Source: Galeruca laticollis (taxonomy: Eukaryota; Arthropoda; Insecta; Coleoptera; Chrysomelidae). Taken from it: DNA of 64,000 bases. Location of the stretch: contig OY998179.1 of NCBI GenBank assembly GCA_963921935.1, positions 19,961,114 through 20,025,113 on the forward strand, read 5' to 3'. Numbering within the stretch: position 1 is the stretch's first letter; each line of letters opens with the position of its first letter. Shown in pieces: positions 31,679 through 42,137 of the stretch. The notes beneath the pieces are model-generated. The model saw only the letters and a program-made list of their open reading frames with translations. It had not been told where the DNA came from and searched no databases. The position numbers were made by a program, and so were the translations under genes.

Positions 31679-31819
31679 AAATTAACTGTCTCGACTCTTA
31701 CTTGGTGGAATCTACTCATATTAGTGTTTTAAATGAAATTCACGGTTTCTAGTTAACTCCACAATTTTTATTATATTGTGGAATTAACTAGAAACCGTGA
31801 GTTTAATTTAAAACACTAA
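31679..31819 (+). mobile_element. 141-bp Penelope-derived micro-insertion with hairpin
   Basis: TTTGTGTGACT flanks it at 31668-31678 and 31820-31830. It begins AAATTAACTGTCTCGAC like the full Penelope at 42138, then forms an imperfect hairpin whose arms contain GTTTCTAGTTAACTCCACAA and TTGTGGAATTAACTAGAAAC. It has no coding sequence. Confidence 0.85.
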
Positions 31820-32090
31820 TTTGTGTGACTGTTTTTATTTGTTTATTTAAGAAAACACAATATAGGCATAATTTAAAAAACCTTCAGTATTTGCTTGGCT
31901 TGCCATCTAGTAGTAGCTAGTAAACTGTGACTAATCCTGCAGGTCTCTTCCTTTATTTTTTCCCTGTTAGTGAATAGTAATCTTCCACCACAATAGATGG
32001 CGCGGTACTCGACAAAACTTTGTGGCTTCGGACTTAGTACAGGAGATTCCATTCTTCCCCGTATTAACAGTATTTATCTATGATATTCAG

Positions 32091-32186
32091 GATGTTAATA
32101 AATAAACGTGATAAAAATCCAGATTCATCTTGATTACTAACCATCAAAACCATAAATAAATAAAATAACAAATCAACACCATTACA
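32091..32186 (+). repeat. 5' LTR, second part
   Basis: GTTAATAAATAAACG...CCATTACA, matching 33360-33453. Confidence 0.88.
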
Positions 32187-32203
32187 TGGCGCTGCGAAGT
32201 CGA
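32187..32203 (+). promoter_or_regulatory. Probable primer binding site
   Basis: TGGCGCTGCGAAGTCGA directly follows the LTR. TGG pairs with tRNA CCA; I do not assign the tRNA. Confidence 0.6.
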
Positions 32204-32241
32204 GTATATTACAAAGCAATTTAGAAAGATTAAAAAGTGCA

Positions 32242-32770
32242 ATGTCCAACAACAGAGGAATTAGTCACATGGTAATGGATGGTAATATTGGGGAAAATTG
32301 GAGACTATGGAGAGCAAGGTTTGAAAATTTTCGATTAGCCACTGAGATAAATAAAAAATCTGAAGCCTCACAATGTGCAAAATTGTTACATCTCATTGGA
32401 GAAGAAGGGTTCAAAATATACACCACATTTAAAATAGAGGAAGAAGACAAAAACAAATTAGATGAATTACTAGAAAAATTCGAGACCCATTTCTTACCCA
32501 AGGAAAATGTCGCATACGCGAGATATCGATTTTCTTCGTATAAGCAAGAAGAGGGCCAAAGTCAAGAAAATTTCGTTACAGAATTGAATGAAACGCAGTT
32601 AGATGTAAGTTAGGAGAACTGCAAGAAAGTCTCATTAAGTTCATTTTGATATGCGGTGTAAACAATAGCACTATCAGAGAGAAACTCTTCCAGGAAGATA
32701 AAGAAGACAAAATAACATTAGAAGAGGCTGTGCAAACCTGTTACATGAGGCAGCTAAATCAAGCTAAATG
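32242..32770 (+). pseudogene. Gag (capsid) of the deleted Gypsy
   Basis: Begins ATG at 32242. DGNIGENWRLWRARFENFRL is the usual opening of a Gypsy capsid ('G-..NW..W...FE.F'). KLLHLIGEEGFKIYTTFKIE follows, then RFSSYKQEEGQSQENFVTEL. A stop at 32611-32613 ends the frame, but the next frame continues with LQESLIKFILICGVNNSTIR and EEAVQTCYMRQLNQAK, the end of the capsid C-terminal domain. No zinc knuckle follows, because the text jumps into the protease region. A one-base shift near 32606 separates the two parts. Confidence 0.8.
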
Positions 32771-32817
32771 AAAGAAAGATAAATAAAACAAATGCTAACT
32801 TAACTTCCTATACAGGA

Positions 32818-33236
32818 GATTGCTTAAACGTGGTAGGGTTGTGTAAATTGATTTGTCAGAAAAATAAAAATGAATATGATCTAGAGTTTTATATAGTAAA
32901 ATCTAACACAAAATGTATCTTAGGTCTAAATACATGTTTAAGGTTGAATTTAATTAAATTTCCAGATACTGAATTAATGAATACGATAGATAGTATAGAT
33001 ACAAAATATAATGAATATAATAATTGAATAAATGAATATAAAGAAGTATTTGCAGGAGTTGGGTGTTTGAATAAAAGTAAACCATATCATATAGAGTTAG
33101 AATCAAACGCTAAACCTGTAATACATCCAATTAGTACCCATACCTTTATTAAGTGAATTGAAAAACACTTTACAGGAAATATAGTCACCAAATCAGGGAG
33201 AACTGTTAAACCGCCCGAAAGATTGAACCTGTAAAG
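32818..33236 (+). pseudogene. Protease end, RT start and Pol C-terminus of the deleted Gypsy
   Basis: YDLEFYIVKSNTKCILGLNT is the C-terminal part of a retroviral-type protease (ILGL box). After the in-frame TGA at 33025-33027 the frame continues with INEYKEVFAGVGCLNKS and YHIELESNAKPVIHP, the entry to reverse transcriptase in this Gypsy group. Then the frame meets a TGA, and after a short stretch comes VTKSGRTVKPPERLNL, the very end of Pol. The polymerase palm, RNase H and integrase are thus replaced by a deletion of several kb. The active-site Asp region of protease is also absent. Confidence 0.75.
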
Positions 33237-33244
33237 AAAGGAGA
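33233..33244 (+). promoter_or_regulatory. Polypurine tract
   Basis: AAAGAAAGGAGA immediately before the 3' LTR. Confidence 0.75.
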
Positions 33245-33453
33245 TGTCAGGATGCTGGCTGTTGAGGCAACACTGCCAAGTTAGCACTTGACAACGGACA
33301 CGAGGAGTGAAGTGACAACTGTCAATGTCAGAGGTCATATAAAACATATATTTTAAGGTTGTTAATAAATAAACGAGATAAAAATCCAGATTCATCTTGA
33401 TTACTATCCATCAAAACCGTAAATAAATAAAATAACAAATCAACACCATTACA
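33245..33453 (+). repeat. 3' LTR (209 bp)
   Basis: TGTCAGGATG...CCATTACA, followed by the GGGAG duplication. Confidence 0.9.
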
Positions 33454-33458
33454 GGGAG

Positions 33459-34352
33459 ATTTTTATAATATTGTAAACAAATACTGGGCTCTGAGACCAT
33501 GCAATATTCGCTCTACTAATTTTTTTATTCATTATTATTAATTTAAAAAAATGTAAACAAGTAATTTGGATAAATAAATTGGAGAACATGCCTGGAACTA
33601 TTCTCATATAGCAGAAGGATATATACAAAAGTCTCTACAAAAACGAAAAATATAGAAAATCAATCAGTTTCTCCAATTACTCGATCTAATTAGTCTATTT
33701 AACTACAAATCAATCTGTTTTGATAAAAATTACAGAAAATATTTCGAATACATACCAATTTTTAACCGTAGTAATTATACCAATAATAAATATTAATTAA
33801 TACAATGTAATACAAACATTCCAATAAATAACTTGATTTGTTCAGATTTAATTGAATTTTTATTCATACTTTCTGGTCGTGAAGAAAATTTAGTATGTTA
33901 CTCGGTTCGATTTAAAAAACCGATACTCGGAATTTTCCACTCGTATCCGTTTTTTTTCATTCTAACCGTGTTACCGAATGTACTATTACAAACGTCTAAA
34001 TTACTCCTATATACTTCGGATTGCATTCACAAAATAAACAGTTAATAAATTTATAAAAATAAAGAATCTATTAGGACAAAAACACACGTAACTGTTAAAA
34101 ATAAACTACGGGACGGATTCAAAACATGTAAAATGTACGACGCTACAAGTATAGCAAAAAGGTATTTTATCCAATAACTTAACACAAGAAGCCAGATACT
34201 TGACAGCCTGTCTGCTACGGTGACAGCTTCTCCCGTTCGAACTTCTTCGCTTGTATATATTTTAAAAAGTTTCTTTACAGATTAATCTAACGTCACACCG
34301 CTAACATCCCAGCCATCTATTATGATGTCATTTATTCTCATCTCGTAAAAGT
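33459..34352. other. No recognisable gene
   Basis: A+T-rich sequence; the frame at 33833-34045 shows no domain. Confidence 0.55.
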
Positions 34353-34780
34353 GGTGACATAGTAAGTGTTTAACGAATACGCCATTCAAACTTCCATCAA
34401 CTCAGAATTGAATACCCAATTTTTTTGTTGTTGACTGTCGTCATTTTTTATGTTTGCCAAATTGGAATAGCAGGAAGTTGACATTTTATACGGTATGTAC
34501 CAATCAAATGGAATAAATTCGATAATAAATAAATTAATGACGCCCTCGAAGAAATACTCACGCACAACGATTAGTGAATTATATCAACGATTCCCATGGA
34601 AACCGATGAGTTGCTGTTCCACGGTGTAAGACGAATAAATATTCTATATAAAATTACTTGTTTGTAAATTACAAGTTAGCCAGTTACTATATTTCACATT
34701 GTTCTATCGTATTTGTAGAAGTATCATTTTTGTAAAATAAACATTTTTAAAAACTGTACTTCAAGTTAATAATTTGAAAG
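34353..34780 (+). repeat. Probable 5' LTR
   Basis: The end is fixed by the primer site at 34781. The start is a guess from AGTGGTGACATAG, which resembles the AGTGACATA start of 17.6-like LTRs. No second copy is in the window to confirm it. Confidence 0.45.
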
Positions 34781-34798
34781 TGGCGCAGTCAGTAGGAT
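34781..34798 (+). promoter_or_regulatory. Primer binding site, tRNA-Ser type
   Basis: TGGCGCAGTCAGTAGGAT matches the complement of the 3' end of insect tRNA-Ser plus CCA except for one base (A for G). Confidence 0.75.
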
Positions 34799-35078
34799 AT
34801 TCAGAATTGCTACTTATCGAACGCGTTAATTTTCGTTTTAACGATTGACTGAGTATCGGAATCTACGGACTTAATTGTTTTGTGCAAGTGGTTGTGTGTG
34901 TATCACACACCGAAACGATCCCGAGCACGAAGACGTCTATCACCGGGAATATGAACGACAATAGTCCAATTTTGCAGAGATATTCATCTGAGGAAGACAA
35001 ATTTGTCGAACCGGAGTAAATCTGTATAGGAAAGCTTGAAATATTTCTTCTATTATTACTGTAAGTACAATAAATTTT

Positions 35079-35625
35079 ATGTCTGAAGTTGACCATTTAT
35101 CAAACATTCTTCAAAGTTTAAAATTAGAACCTTCAACTGACTCACTAATTTTAAATCAAAGTTCAATTAATATAATAAATAATGCGTGCCAGATTTCGAT
35201 AGAAATCCAAATGATTTGAACAGATATCTACGTGTCTGTAAATCATAAATCGATTCATTTTACAGAATAGACACACCAAATTGTTTCCAAAATGTGTATT
35301 TATTGAATTGTCTAATATCTAAATTAACTGGTAATGCTAAATTAATCGTAAATATACAAAATGTCTACTTGGAACGAGTAAAAAGATGTTTTAACGAGAA
35401 ATTTCGAAGATCAGAGAGACGAAACTTGTCTAAATAGGGATTTAGTAATGATGAGACAACAATCCAATGAAAAACCACAGCAACAGAGTTTTAAACATTC
35501 TTAATCTTTTGTGTAGTTAAGTAGACGTTCATTTAATCGAAAATGAAAATTTTAAAAAGAAATTTATATAATAATGTAGCTTTAACAACATTTTTATCAG
35601 GACTTAAAGAGCCGTTAGGTACAAC
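35079..35625 (+). pseudogene. Gag N-terminal and capsid part, 17.6-like element
   Basis: ATG at 35079 gives MSEVDHLSNILQSLKLEPST. Later, in other frames, come FDRNPNDLNRYLRVCKS, NVYLLNCLISKLTGNAKLIV and NNVALTTFLSGLKEPLGTTV, the capsid of 17.6-type Gag. Several stops and frameshifts break it. The text halts at ACAAC, where a solo LTR has landed, and resumes at 37846 with MKPNNLPEALQYVLKED, the direct continuation. Confidence 0.75.
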
Positions 35626-35754
35626 TGTTCAAACAACCGTTTAACCAGAGTGGTTCTTTTCAAATCGTAATACGCCCCTGCTTTAAAATAATCTGTTCTA
35701 CCCGGTCAAAACGGCGAACCCTCATTTCATTTTTCTAAAAGTCGACGTAAAATT

Positions 35755-37175
35755 ACGTATATCAAGTTGGGGCAGCTTTTTTAGGGGGGAGCGCCCGGAC
35801 TGGTACCATAATTTTTTACTATTTAATTGCTAATTTATTACCCAAAAAGCGATTTTATTGCTCAAGCGATTCACGAAAAAAAAAGACTCCCCCCTACCTT
35901 AATACGGCAGCCATATGCATTATCTCGGCAACGGTAGAAGCTATCGAAACGAGCTTAGCGCGATAATTTATAGCTGATGGCATAGGTCCCGAATACCGAA
36001 AACTACCCCCAAGCGCCAGATTAGCTCGCCTAGATAGCGTTTCCGGGCTGCCGTAACTTAAGACCGCTAGGGTGTGAGCTAGTCCGGCGCTTGGGGGTAG
36101 TTTCCGGGATTCGGGACCCATGCTATCTTTCAGCAATTGATTAGCAATAAATTACCCCGAAGAGCATGCGTCTGTAACTATTTTCGTCGCCGAGATAGCG
36201 TTTCCAGGCTGCCGTAGCTTAAGACCGCCGAGGGATTGTCGAGTTCGAGTCTTGGGGGTGGTTTTCAGGATCCGAGACCCATACCATCTTTTAGCAATTA
36301 ATTAACTATAAATTATCCCGAAGAGCGTGCGTCCGTAACTATGTTCGTCACCGAGATAGCGTTTCCGGGATGCCGTAGCTTAAGACCGCCGAGGGGTTGT
36401 CGAGTTTGAGTCTTGGGGGTGGTTTTCGGGATCCGGGACCCACGCCATCTTTTAGCAATTAATTAACACTAAATTATCCCGAAGAGCGCGCGTCCGTAAC
36501 TATTTTCGTCGCCGAGATAGCGTTTCCGGGCTGCCGTAGCTTAAGACCGCTAGGGGGTGAGCTAGTCCGGCGCTTGGGGGTAGTTTCCGGGATTCGGGAC
36601 CCATGCCATCTTTCAGCAATTAATTAGCAATAAATTACCACGAAGAGCGAGCGTATTTAACTATTTTCGTCGTCGTGATAGCGTTTCCGGACTGCCGTAG
36701 CTTAAGACCGCCGAGGGGTTGTCGGGTTCGATTCTTGGGGGTGGTTTTCAGGATCCGAGACCCATGACATCTTTAAGCAATTAATAAGCAATAAATTACT
36801 CCGAAGAGCGTGCGTCCGTAACTATTTTTATCACCGAGATAGCGTTTCTGGGCTGCCGTAGATTAAGACCGCTAGGGGGTGAGCTAGTCCGGCGCTTGGG
36901 GGTAGTTTTCGGGATTCGGGACCCATGCCATCTTCCATCAATTAATTAGCAATAAATTATCGCGCTAAGCTCGTTTCGATAGCTTCCACCGTTGCCGAGA
37001 TAATGCATATGTCTGCCGTAGCTTAATATTAAGGTAGGGGGGAGTCGCTCTCCTCGTGAACCGCTTGAGCAATAAAATCGCTTTTTGGGTAATAAATTAG
37101 CAATTAACTAGTAAAAAATTATGGTACCAGTCTGGGCGCTCCCCCCTAAAAAAGCTGCCGCAACTTAATATACGT
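35755..37175. mobile_element. MULE-like foldback with 9-bp duplication and internal satellite
   Basis: CGTAAAATT flanks it exactly on both sides (35746-35754 and 37176-37184); 9 bp is the hallmark of Mutator-like elements. The ends are near-identical inverted repeats of about 225 bp (ACGTATATCAAGTTGGGGC left, matched on the right by GCAACTTAATATACGT). Between them lie six tandem units of 161 bp. It is G+C-rich compared with everything around it and codes for nothing. Confidence 0.9.
35995..36960 (+). repeat. 161-bp satellite, six units
   Basis: AGATAGCGTTTCC (or variants) recurs at 36032, 36193, 36354, 36515, 36676 and 36837: exact 161-base steps. Two subtypes alternate: A with GGTGAGCTAGTCCGGCGCTT (units 1, 4, 6) and B with GTTGTCGAGTTCGAGTCTTG type text (units 2, 3, 5). 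Confidence 0.95.
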
Positions 37176-37845
37176 CGTAAAATTGATCTCTCACTGTGCA
37201 GTCGCTCTCAATTTCGTAAAAATCGGTGTGAGTATCGTCGCATCGATTAGCAGCGTTGTGCAAGGTTGTAAGTCAACACATTTTTAATAACATTTATTAT
37301 TTGTGAATATTTCTGTAAACAGCCGTATTAATTCTCCTGGCATCAGCAGGGTTGCCACATGCTCAGCCAAACTTATGTTCCATTTTCTATTTAATTAATG
37401 TTTATAACTGTTTTGTATCTAACAGACACTTAGATTACACAGTTTACATTGTATATTCTCTATCTGGACGTCTGAACGAGGAACTGTCCAGTTTAGTATT
37501 TTTATTTATTCACTGGCTACCAAGTGGGACAGAGGAACGCAACATCACGTGTCTGGTTTTGTATACCTTTCCCGATGCTTGGCAACACTTCTTAATATAA
37601 GGTAAAACAGGAAGCGTGTATTTTCGTACCTGTTCCTTATTCCGAATCTGGTGGTTTTTCCCAGACCTCTGATATGCTCTTCAAGTTAAACAGTCTCTAG
37701 CTGTTCAACTAGAGTGGTCCTTCGAGATCTATTAGTTTGGACGCGCTCAAAATTATGTAGGGAAACCCGCCCAAAGCAAACAACTTTGGATTCATTCTTC
37801 ATTCAGCAACCTGCAAATTATTTACACCCGTTTCCTTACAACAAC

Positions 37846-38494
37846 TATTAGATGCATGAAACCAAATAATTTGCCCGAAGCTTTGCAATATGTTTTAAAA
37901 GAGGACAATGTACATTATTTCCAAAATTTCACTCATAAAACAAATATAAAGCAACCGCAATACTCTGGTAAACCTTTTGTACAACGAAAAAATTTTAACA
38001 GTAATCCAGTTCAATTTAATACTCATACACCTAATAATTTCTTTAGAGCACAGAGATCATTTCCATCTCAACCTATACCTGTTCGCCCTATAATTCCAAG
38101 ACAACCCCAACGATTTTCTACAAAACTCTCAAGTCTTCAAACCTCAACATACCCCTAATGCGTTCAGAGCAAATCAAAATTTAAATTTACCAAAACCAAC
38201 CCCACAAATAATACAGTAAACAATCACCCAATGAGTTCACCTATTATAAACTCATACCCAGGTAATTCAAATCATTTCCGAAATTCTCGACCACAAAATA
38301 ATTTTATAGCCAAAGAATTATTTAATGCTGATATTCAAGACGAGGAAACCGAACAATATTATTATCCTGATAACTCATATTCTGAAAACGAACAATATCA
38401 ATTTGAAGAACTAAACAATAATGATTATCATGATTCCTCAAATCAAGATTCTACAAATTTTCACGAAACGCCTCAGAATTTAGAGGAAACATAA
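37846..38494 (+). pseudogene. Gag C-terminal part, 17.6-like element
   Basis: Starts with MKPNNLPEALQYVLKED (37856) and passes into a Gln/Asn/Pro-rich tail (RPIIPRQPQRF), with a stop at 38156-38158. After a frame change it continues from 38231 to a stop at 38492-38494 with FRNSRPQNNFIAKELFNAD and an acidic, Asn-rich end. No Cys-His zinc knuckle is present, which is normal for Gag of the 17.6/gypsy group. Confidence 0.75.
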
Positions 38495-38499
38495 CCCCC

Positions 38500-38871
38500 G
38501 AATCAATTCCATTAAATTTAAGTAATAATAGTGAATTGCCTTATATAATATTCCCCGAGTATAATATCAAACTTTTAATAGATTCTGGATCATCAAAATC
38601 CTTCATAGATGCCGAAATTGCATTTGAATATTTTTCAGATAACTTAACTCATGACCCATTTACAGTGAAATCAGTGTTTGAAGAATCTTCCCATAAATAT
38701 AGCACTCTAATGCCATCTTCGAAAATTTTCAATTTGTCTGATAATTTAAATCTCAAATTCTATGTATTCAAATTGAGAATATCATCTGAAATTTCTACAA
38801 GTATCTACCCAACAAGGATTTTAATAAAAATATTTGGTAAAGATCATAACAAAATTTGTAACTGTTATTAA
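38500..38871 (+). pseudogene. Aspartic protease start, 17.6-like element
   Basis: YNIKLLIDSGSSKSFIDAEI contains the DSG catalytic triad of a retroviral-type protease, followed by NLSDNLNLKFYVFKLRISS. The second half of protease (the ILG flap-strand region) is not found: the frame turns to unrelated text and stops at 38871. Protease would cut Gag-Pol; this is only its first half. Confidence 0.75.
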
Positions 38872-39449
38872 ATTGAGCTTGTTTATGAAGAAGGTGTTTA
38901 AGAAGATATGGATAAATTTAGAGTGAAGATTGGTTTGGAGTAAATGGAAATCGAGAAAATTAAAGGTACCGTTTAAAACAATTTTTTAGAGATCTCTAAA
39001 TTATATTTGGCCAATTACATTCAAAATTTGTTAAGTGTATTTAAAGGGTGATTATTTCTTTAATAAGAGATTTGTAAAAGTAGTGATAATAATAACTCAA
39101 ATAAAAAATTTAGTGCAACTGGCTGGCTGATAATTAGCAGCGAATAACTTAATCGTTAAAACCAAATTAAGTTTAATATAGCTTACATTTTTTTATATAA
39201 ATAAAATATCCTACCTAAAATTATAGATTAAGATTATTTTTTTATAAAGTTTATAATAGTTTGAATTTCGCATTTGTCTTTCAAATTTTCTGGTCGATCA
39301 GATAATTTATACGCTACAGCATGCAATCCACGTCTCTAAGTTGTGTATTGACCGTTTGGTTCATTGGACAGCTCTAGTTTCCTGATTCCACACGTTCTAC
39401 CATTCTTGTATCAACTTTGCTCTTATTATCACTATTCTTGACGATGGGT
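38872..39449. other. No recognisable gene
   Basis: A+T-rich sequence after the truncated protease. Confidence 0.5.
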
Positions 39450-41150
39450 CTTCTTCTCTATGCTCCCAATTTAGGACCCTTTACCTTATTAATCAGTACA
39501 TGGGCAGTTCGCCAGCTATAACTTGTAGGCCCTTTGTGGAGATTGTCTTAAATGCTCAACAGGTTAGCAGAAGCATTTTCCTTTGCAATTTTTCCAGGAA
39601 ATCTCTATATTTGGTTAGTCTCAAGATATTAACCCATATATTCACTACAATATTTAACAACCGTCTTTTGCCATAATTTGGTACTTAAACATTGGTCATT
39701 ATTTTTTGAATGTTGCTAGCATCTTTTGTAGTCTTTTCGGCCGTTTTCTCTACATGTGACTTCAAGCTAAATTGTTCGTCGAGCCATAATCCGAGATATT
39801 TCATAGACATTACGGAATTTATGGATGAGTTTTTCATTTTAAAAGTGACATTTCTCCTATCTCGTTTGCCTTTAGCAATCACCACCTCGGTTTTCTCTAG
39901 AGCTATATTCAGTTTATTCGTTTTCATTCAATTGACAATGTTTAAAAGTGATATTTGCCTTTCGGATTAGCAGTATTTACTGTTGCTATTATAGCGAAAT
40001 CGTGAGCATTCGCTCCTGTGCAGCATCCTGTCGCCATATCAGACCCAATAGTAATCCATAGAATTGGGCCAGTTACGGACCCTCGAGGGACTCACATAAA
40101 TGTCTTTATTTTCTTTGTCAGGTTAATTAATAATTTCCTTTCTTGGGAGTAATTCTCGATAAGTCGAACGATGTACCGACTGACCCCGATGGATAATTAT
40201 TCCCCAATAGGCAGTGTTGAAATCATTTTTTACGTCGATAACCATAAGTATGGTCCCCTTTTTGCTAGATAACTTATGGACTACGTATTCTGCCTGTGCC
40301 CTTGATATCCCTTTACTGTCTATCAAAACCATGCTTTTCCTCCAATTATTTTCTAGTCTGTCCATGAAAATTATCTCGAAGGTTTTGTGAAGGTATCTAT
40401 TAGGCAAATTCAACGAAATTATTTACCTTCTTCATCTAGTTTTCCCTACAGTACTAGACCCACCTTAGTAGTTTTCCATGCTTTAGGCAGACTTTGTTCT
40501 ATTAAAATGTTGTTTGATGTGGTGATTTCTGACATACTTTCCATATCGGTGATTGGAAGACAGTTCTGGACTGGAATAATTTGCTGCCTCTCTTCCCCTT
40601 TTCCTCATCTGCCAGAGTATAGGGACTTTCAATCCTTTCATGGCTACTTTATACCCTGCGCCCCTGATGTCATTCTCCAGATCGGCGCAAAGATTCCGCT
40701 AAAATGCCTTATTTGATTTTATTATTTCCTTTTTGAGTGTTTCCGAGCTTCTTTAAGATCGTTCTGGAGGTACAAGATTTCACCTGCATTTTCAATCAAA
40801 TTAATTGCCATGAGTCTAACTATTTGTCTTCTAATTTGATTTGCTCTGCTTCTGCATCAGTCCACTAATATGGTTAGATTCTCCTCACATTACGATATCT
40901 TCTACTTTATCCTTGCTCAGCTTTCATTGGAAACAAGAGTTTCGGTGTTTTTCATATATTCTTTCCTTGTGTCCAATTCTTTGTGAAATTCATTCTTATT
41001 GAACCAGCTAAATATATATGTTATAGAGCACAATATCATCTTTCTAATTTTAAATACAACATCCGGTATATTATCGATATTTTGATTTCTCTTAATAAAA
41101 ATCGTATCACTTCCAAAATAGGCCTTTTCTGAAATGATACACTCCATATG
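39450..41150 (-). pseudogene. LINE (I/R1 group) reverse transcriptase debris
   Basis: Minus strand. Reading down from about 40900: NLIENAGEILYLQNDLKEAR then NLCADLENDIRGAGYK is the linker before RT. Next come FLNRYLHKTFEIIF-type text (40413: LPNRYLHKTFEIIFMDRLEN), then VHKLSSKKGTILMVIDVKND, the first RT catalytic box (VIDVKN-FN). At 39927-39685: LNIALEKTEVVIAKGKRDRR, then MKYLGLWLDEQFSLKSHVEK, the thumb region. The FADD box was not found. Frameshifts are frequent; this is an old copy. Confidence 0.7.
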
Positions 41151-42125
41151 TCAAAACATTTTTCAAACGGTTTCTAAGTAAACAATTTTTTTAAAACAGG
41201 TGTCTCGATGCGCGAAAAGTCAGCCGGTGTCATGTCAGGCAAATACAGTGGATCTTCAATGAAATTTACTGAGTTGTTGACCAGAAATTCGTTGACAAAA
41301 TAAGATCGTAAGCTAGATTTTTTCCACAAGATTAACATTTTAGTGCTTTCACAGATTAAAGACAGATAATTTGATATTTCTATACATTATAAAGAAACTA
41401 ATAGTTAGTATTTAATTCAATAAAATATAAATTTAATCAAAGTTGATTTGGGACTTAGAACTCGAGATTATGGTTAAAAATTTCTATCGCTTTCAGTTCC
41501 GATGCTTTTTTAAATTTTAATAAACATCAAGTATGGAACGTTTTTTTCCGAGAAGCTGGAGCATTTTAAAATAATCGCAGATTAAATGGGGTGAGTCATG
41601 TTGATATATCTTTTCCCAATACCAATCCATCGCAAGTGAAAACAAGGATTGAATTTTCGAGTGAAATGAAGCGTTTGCAATTCGTCAAAGTGGAAACTGA
41701 TTTTTTATCAAACAAGTAAGCCTATCAAATGGTCCAGTTAACGCGAATATATGAGAAGATAGGGTTTAGACACATTCGCAACTGTGTAGCAAAAATTTCT
41801 CTATTAGGAAGAAGCAATTACAATAGATTGGGGAAAGCGTGGTATTATTTTTCAAAAATACGCAGTTATGTAATGTCAAGTATAGTTTCCTTGTTATTTA
41901 CGTTTGAAATTTCATTTGGCTATGATGAACTTTTCGAATGATGAATTAGTTGATATGATCTGGATACTAGGTGAATGCCATAAAAATAGCTTGTTAGCAG
42001 TAATGGTTACACTTTGGTTTAAATATACATTCTAACAGTTTTTCAGGAATGATTTCTATAGCTTTCTTTCTCAGGATTAACACCAGTAAAAGCAGGATAT
42101 AGTAGTCAACGGAATTTAAGAAAAT
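41151..42125. other. Unassigned sequence before the Penelope insertion
   Basis: No clear domain. If the Penelope landed inside a Gypsy RT, the last bases here should be RT, but they are too decayed to read. Confidence 0.4.
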
Positions 42126-42137
42126 ATCACTTAGATA

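Larger units (their letters stand above)
29913..32082 (+). mobile_element. 2.2-kb insertion with 8-bp duplication carrying exon-like sequence
   Basis: ATATTCAG occurs on both sides (29905-29912 and 32083-32090); removing the insert restores the LTR. Both ends start CAT when read inward, and CGCCATCTATT is found inverted near both ends (about 29964 and 31991), like the subterminal repeats of P-type elements. An 8-bp duplication fits hAT or P superfamily DNA transposons. Long matching terminal repeats are not visible, so the class is open. It contains a (TA)n run and a small Penelope insertion. Confidence 0.6.
29800..33453 (+). mobile_element. Gypsy-type LTR retrotransposon, deleted, with a 5-bp target duplication
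   Basis: GGGAG flanks it at 29795-29799 and 33454-33458. LTRs begin TGTCAGGATGCTGG and end CACCATTACA. The 5' LTR is split by a 2170-bp insertion. The inner part carries gag, the protease-RT junction and a very short C-terminal piece of Pol, then a polypurine tract. Most of RT, RNase H and integrase is deleted. Confidence 0.88.
35626..37840. mobile_element. Solo LTR (about 785 bp) in gag, itself split by a MULE-like element
   Basis: TG at 35626 to CA at 37840, flanked by ACAAC on both sides (35621-35625 and 37841-37845). Removing it rejoins gag. Without the inner element (35755-37184) it is about 785 bp and lacks coding sequence, so a solo LTR. Family unknown; the TGTTCAAAC start is seen in some BEL/Pao LTRs. 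Confidence 0.75.
34353..38871 (+). mobile_element. 5' part of a 17.6/297-like Gypsy element, nested by two later insertions
   Basis: A probable LTR end, a tRNA-Ser type primer site, gag without zinc knuckle (Asn/Pro/Gln-rich tail) and the protease start occur in order. This combination fits the 17.6/297/gypsy group of insect retroelements. The gag is interrupted at 35626-37840 by a solo LTR that contains a MULE-like element. After the protease the element ends. A piece of RT and integrase from a related element lies at 44195-44690; whether it is the same copy cannot be settled because the LTRs differ. Confidence 0.65.

Noticed and set aside
35894..36136. 80-codon minus-strand frame in the satellite
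   Set aside because: It lies in a 161-bp tandem repeat with inverted flanks; codon pattern follows the repeat and no domain is visible.
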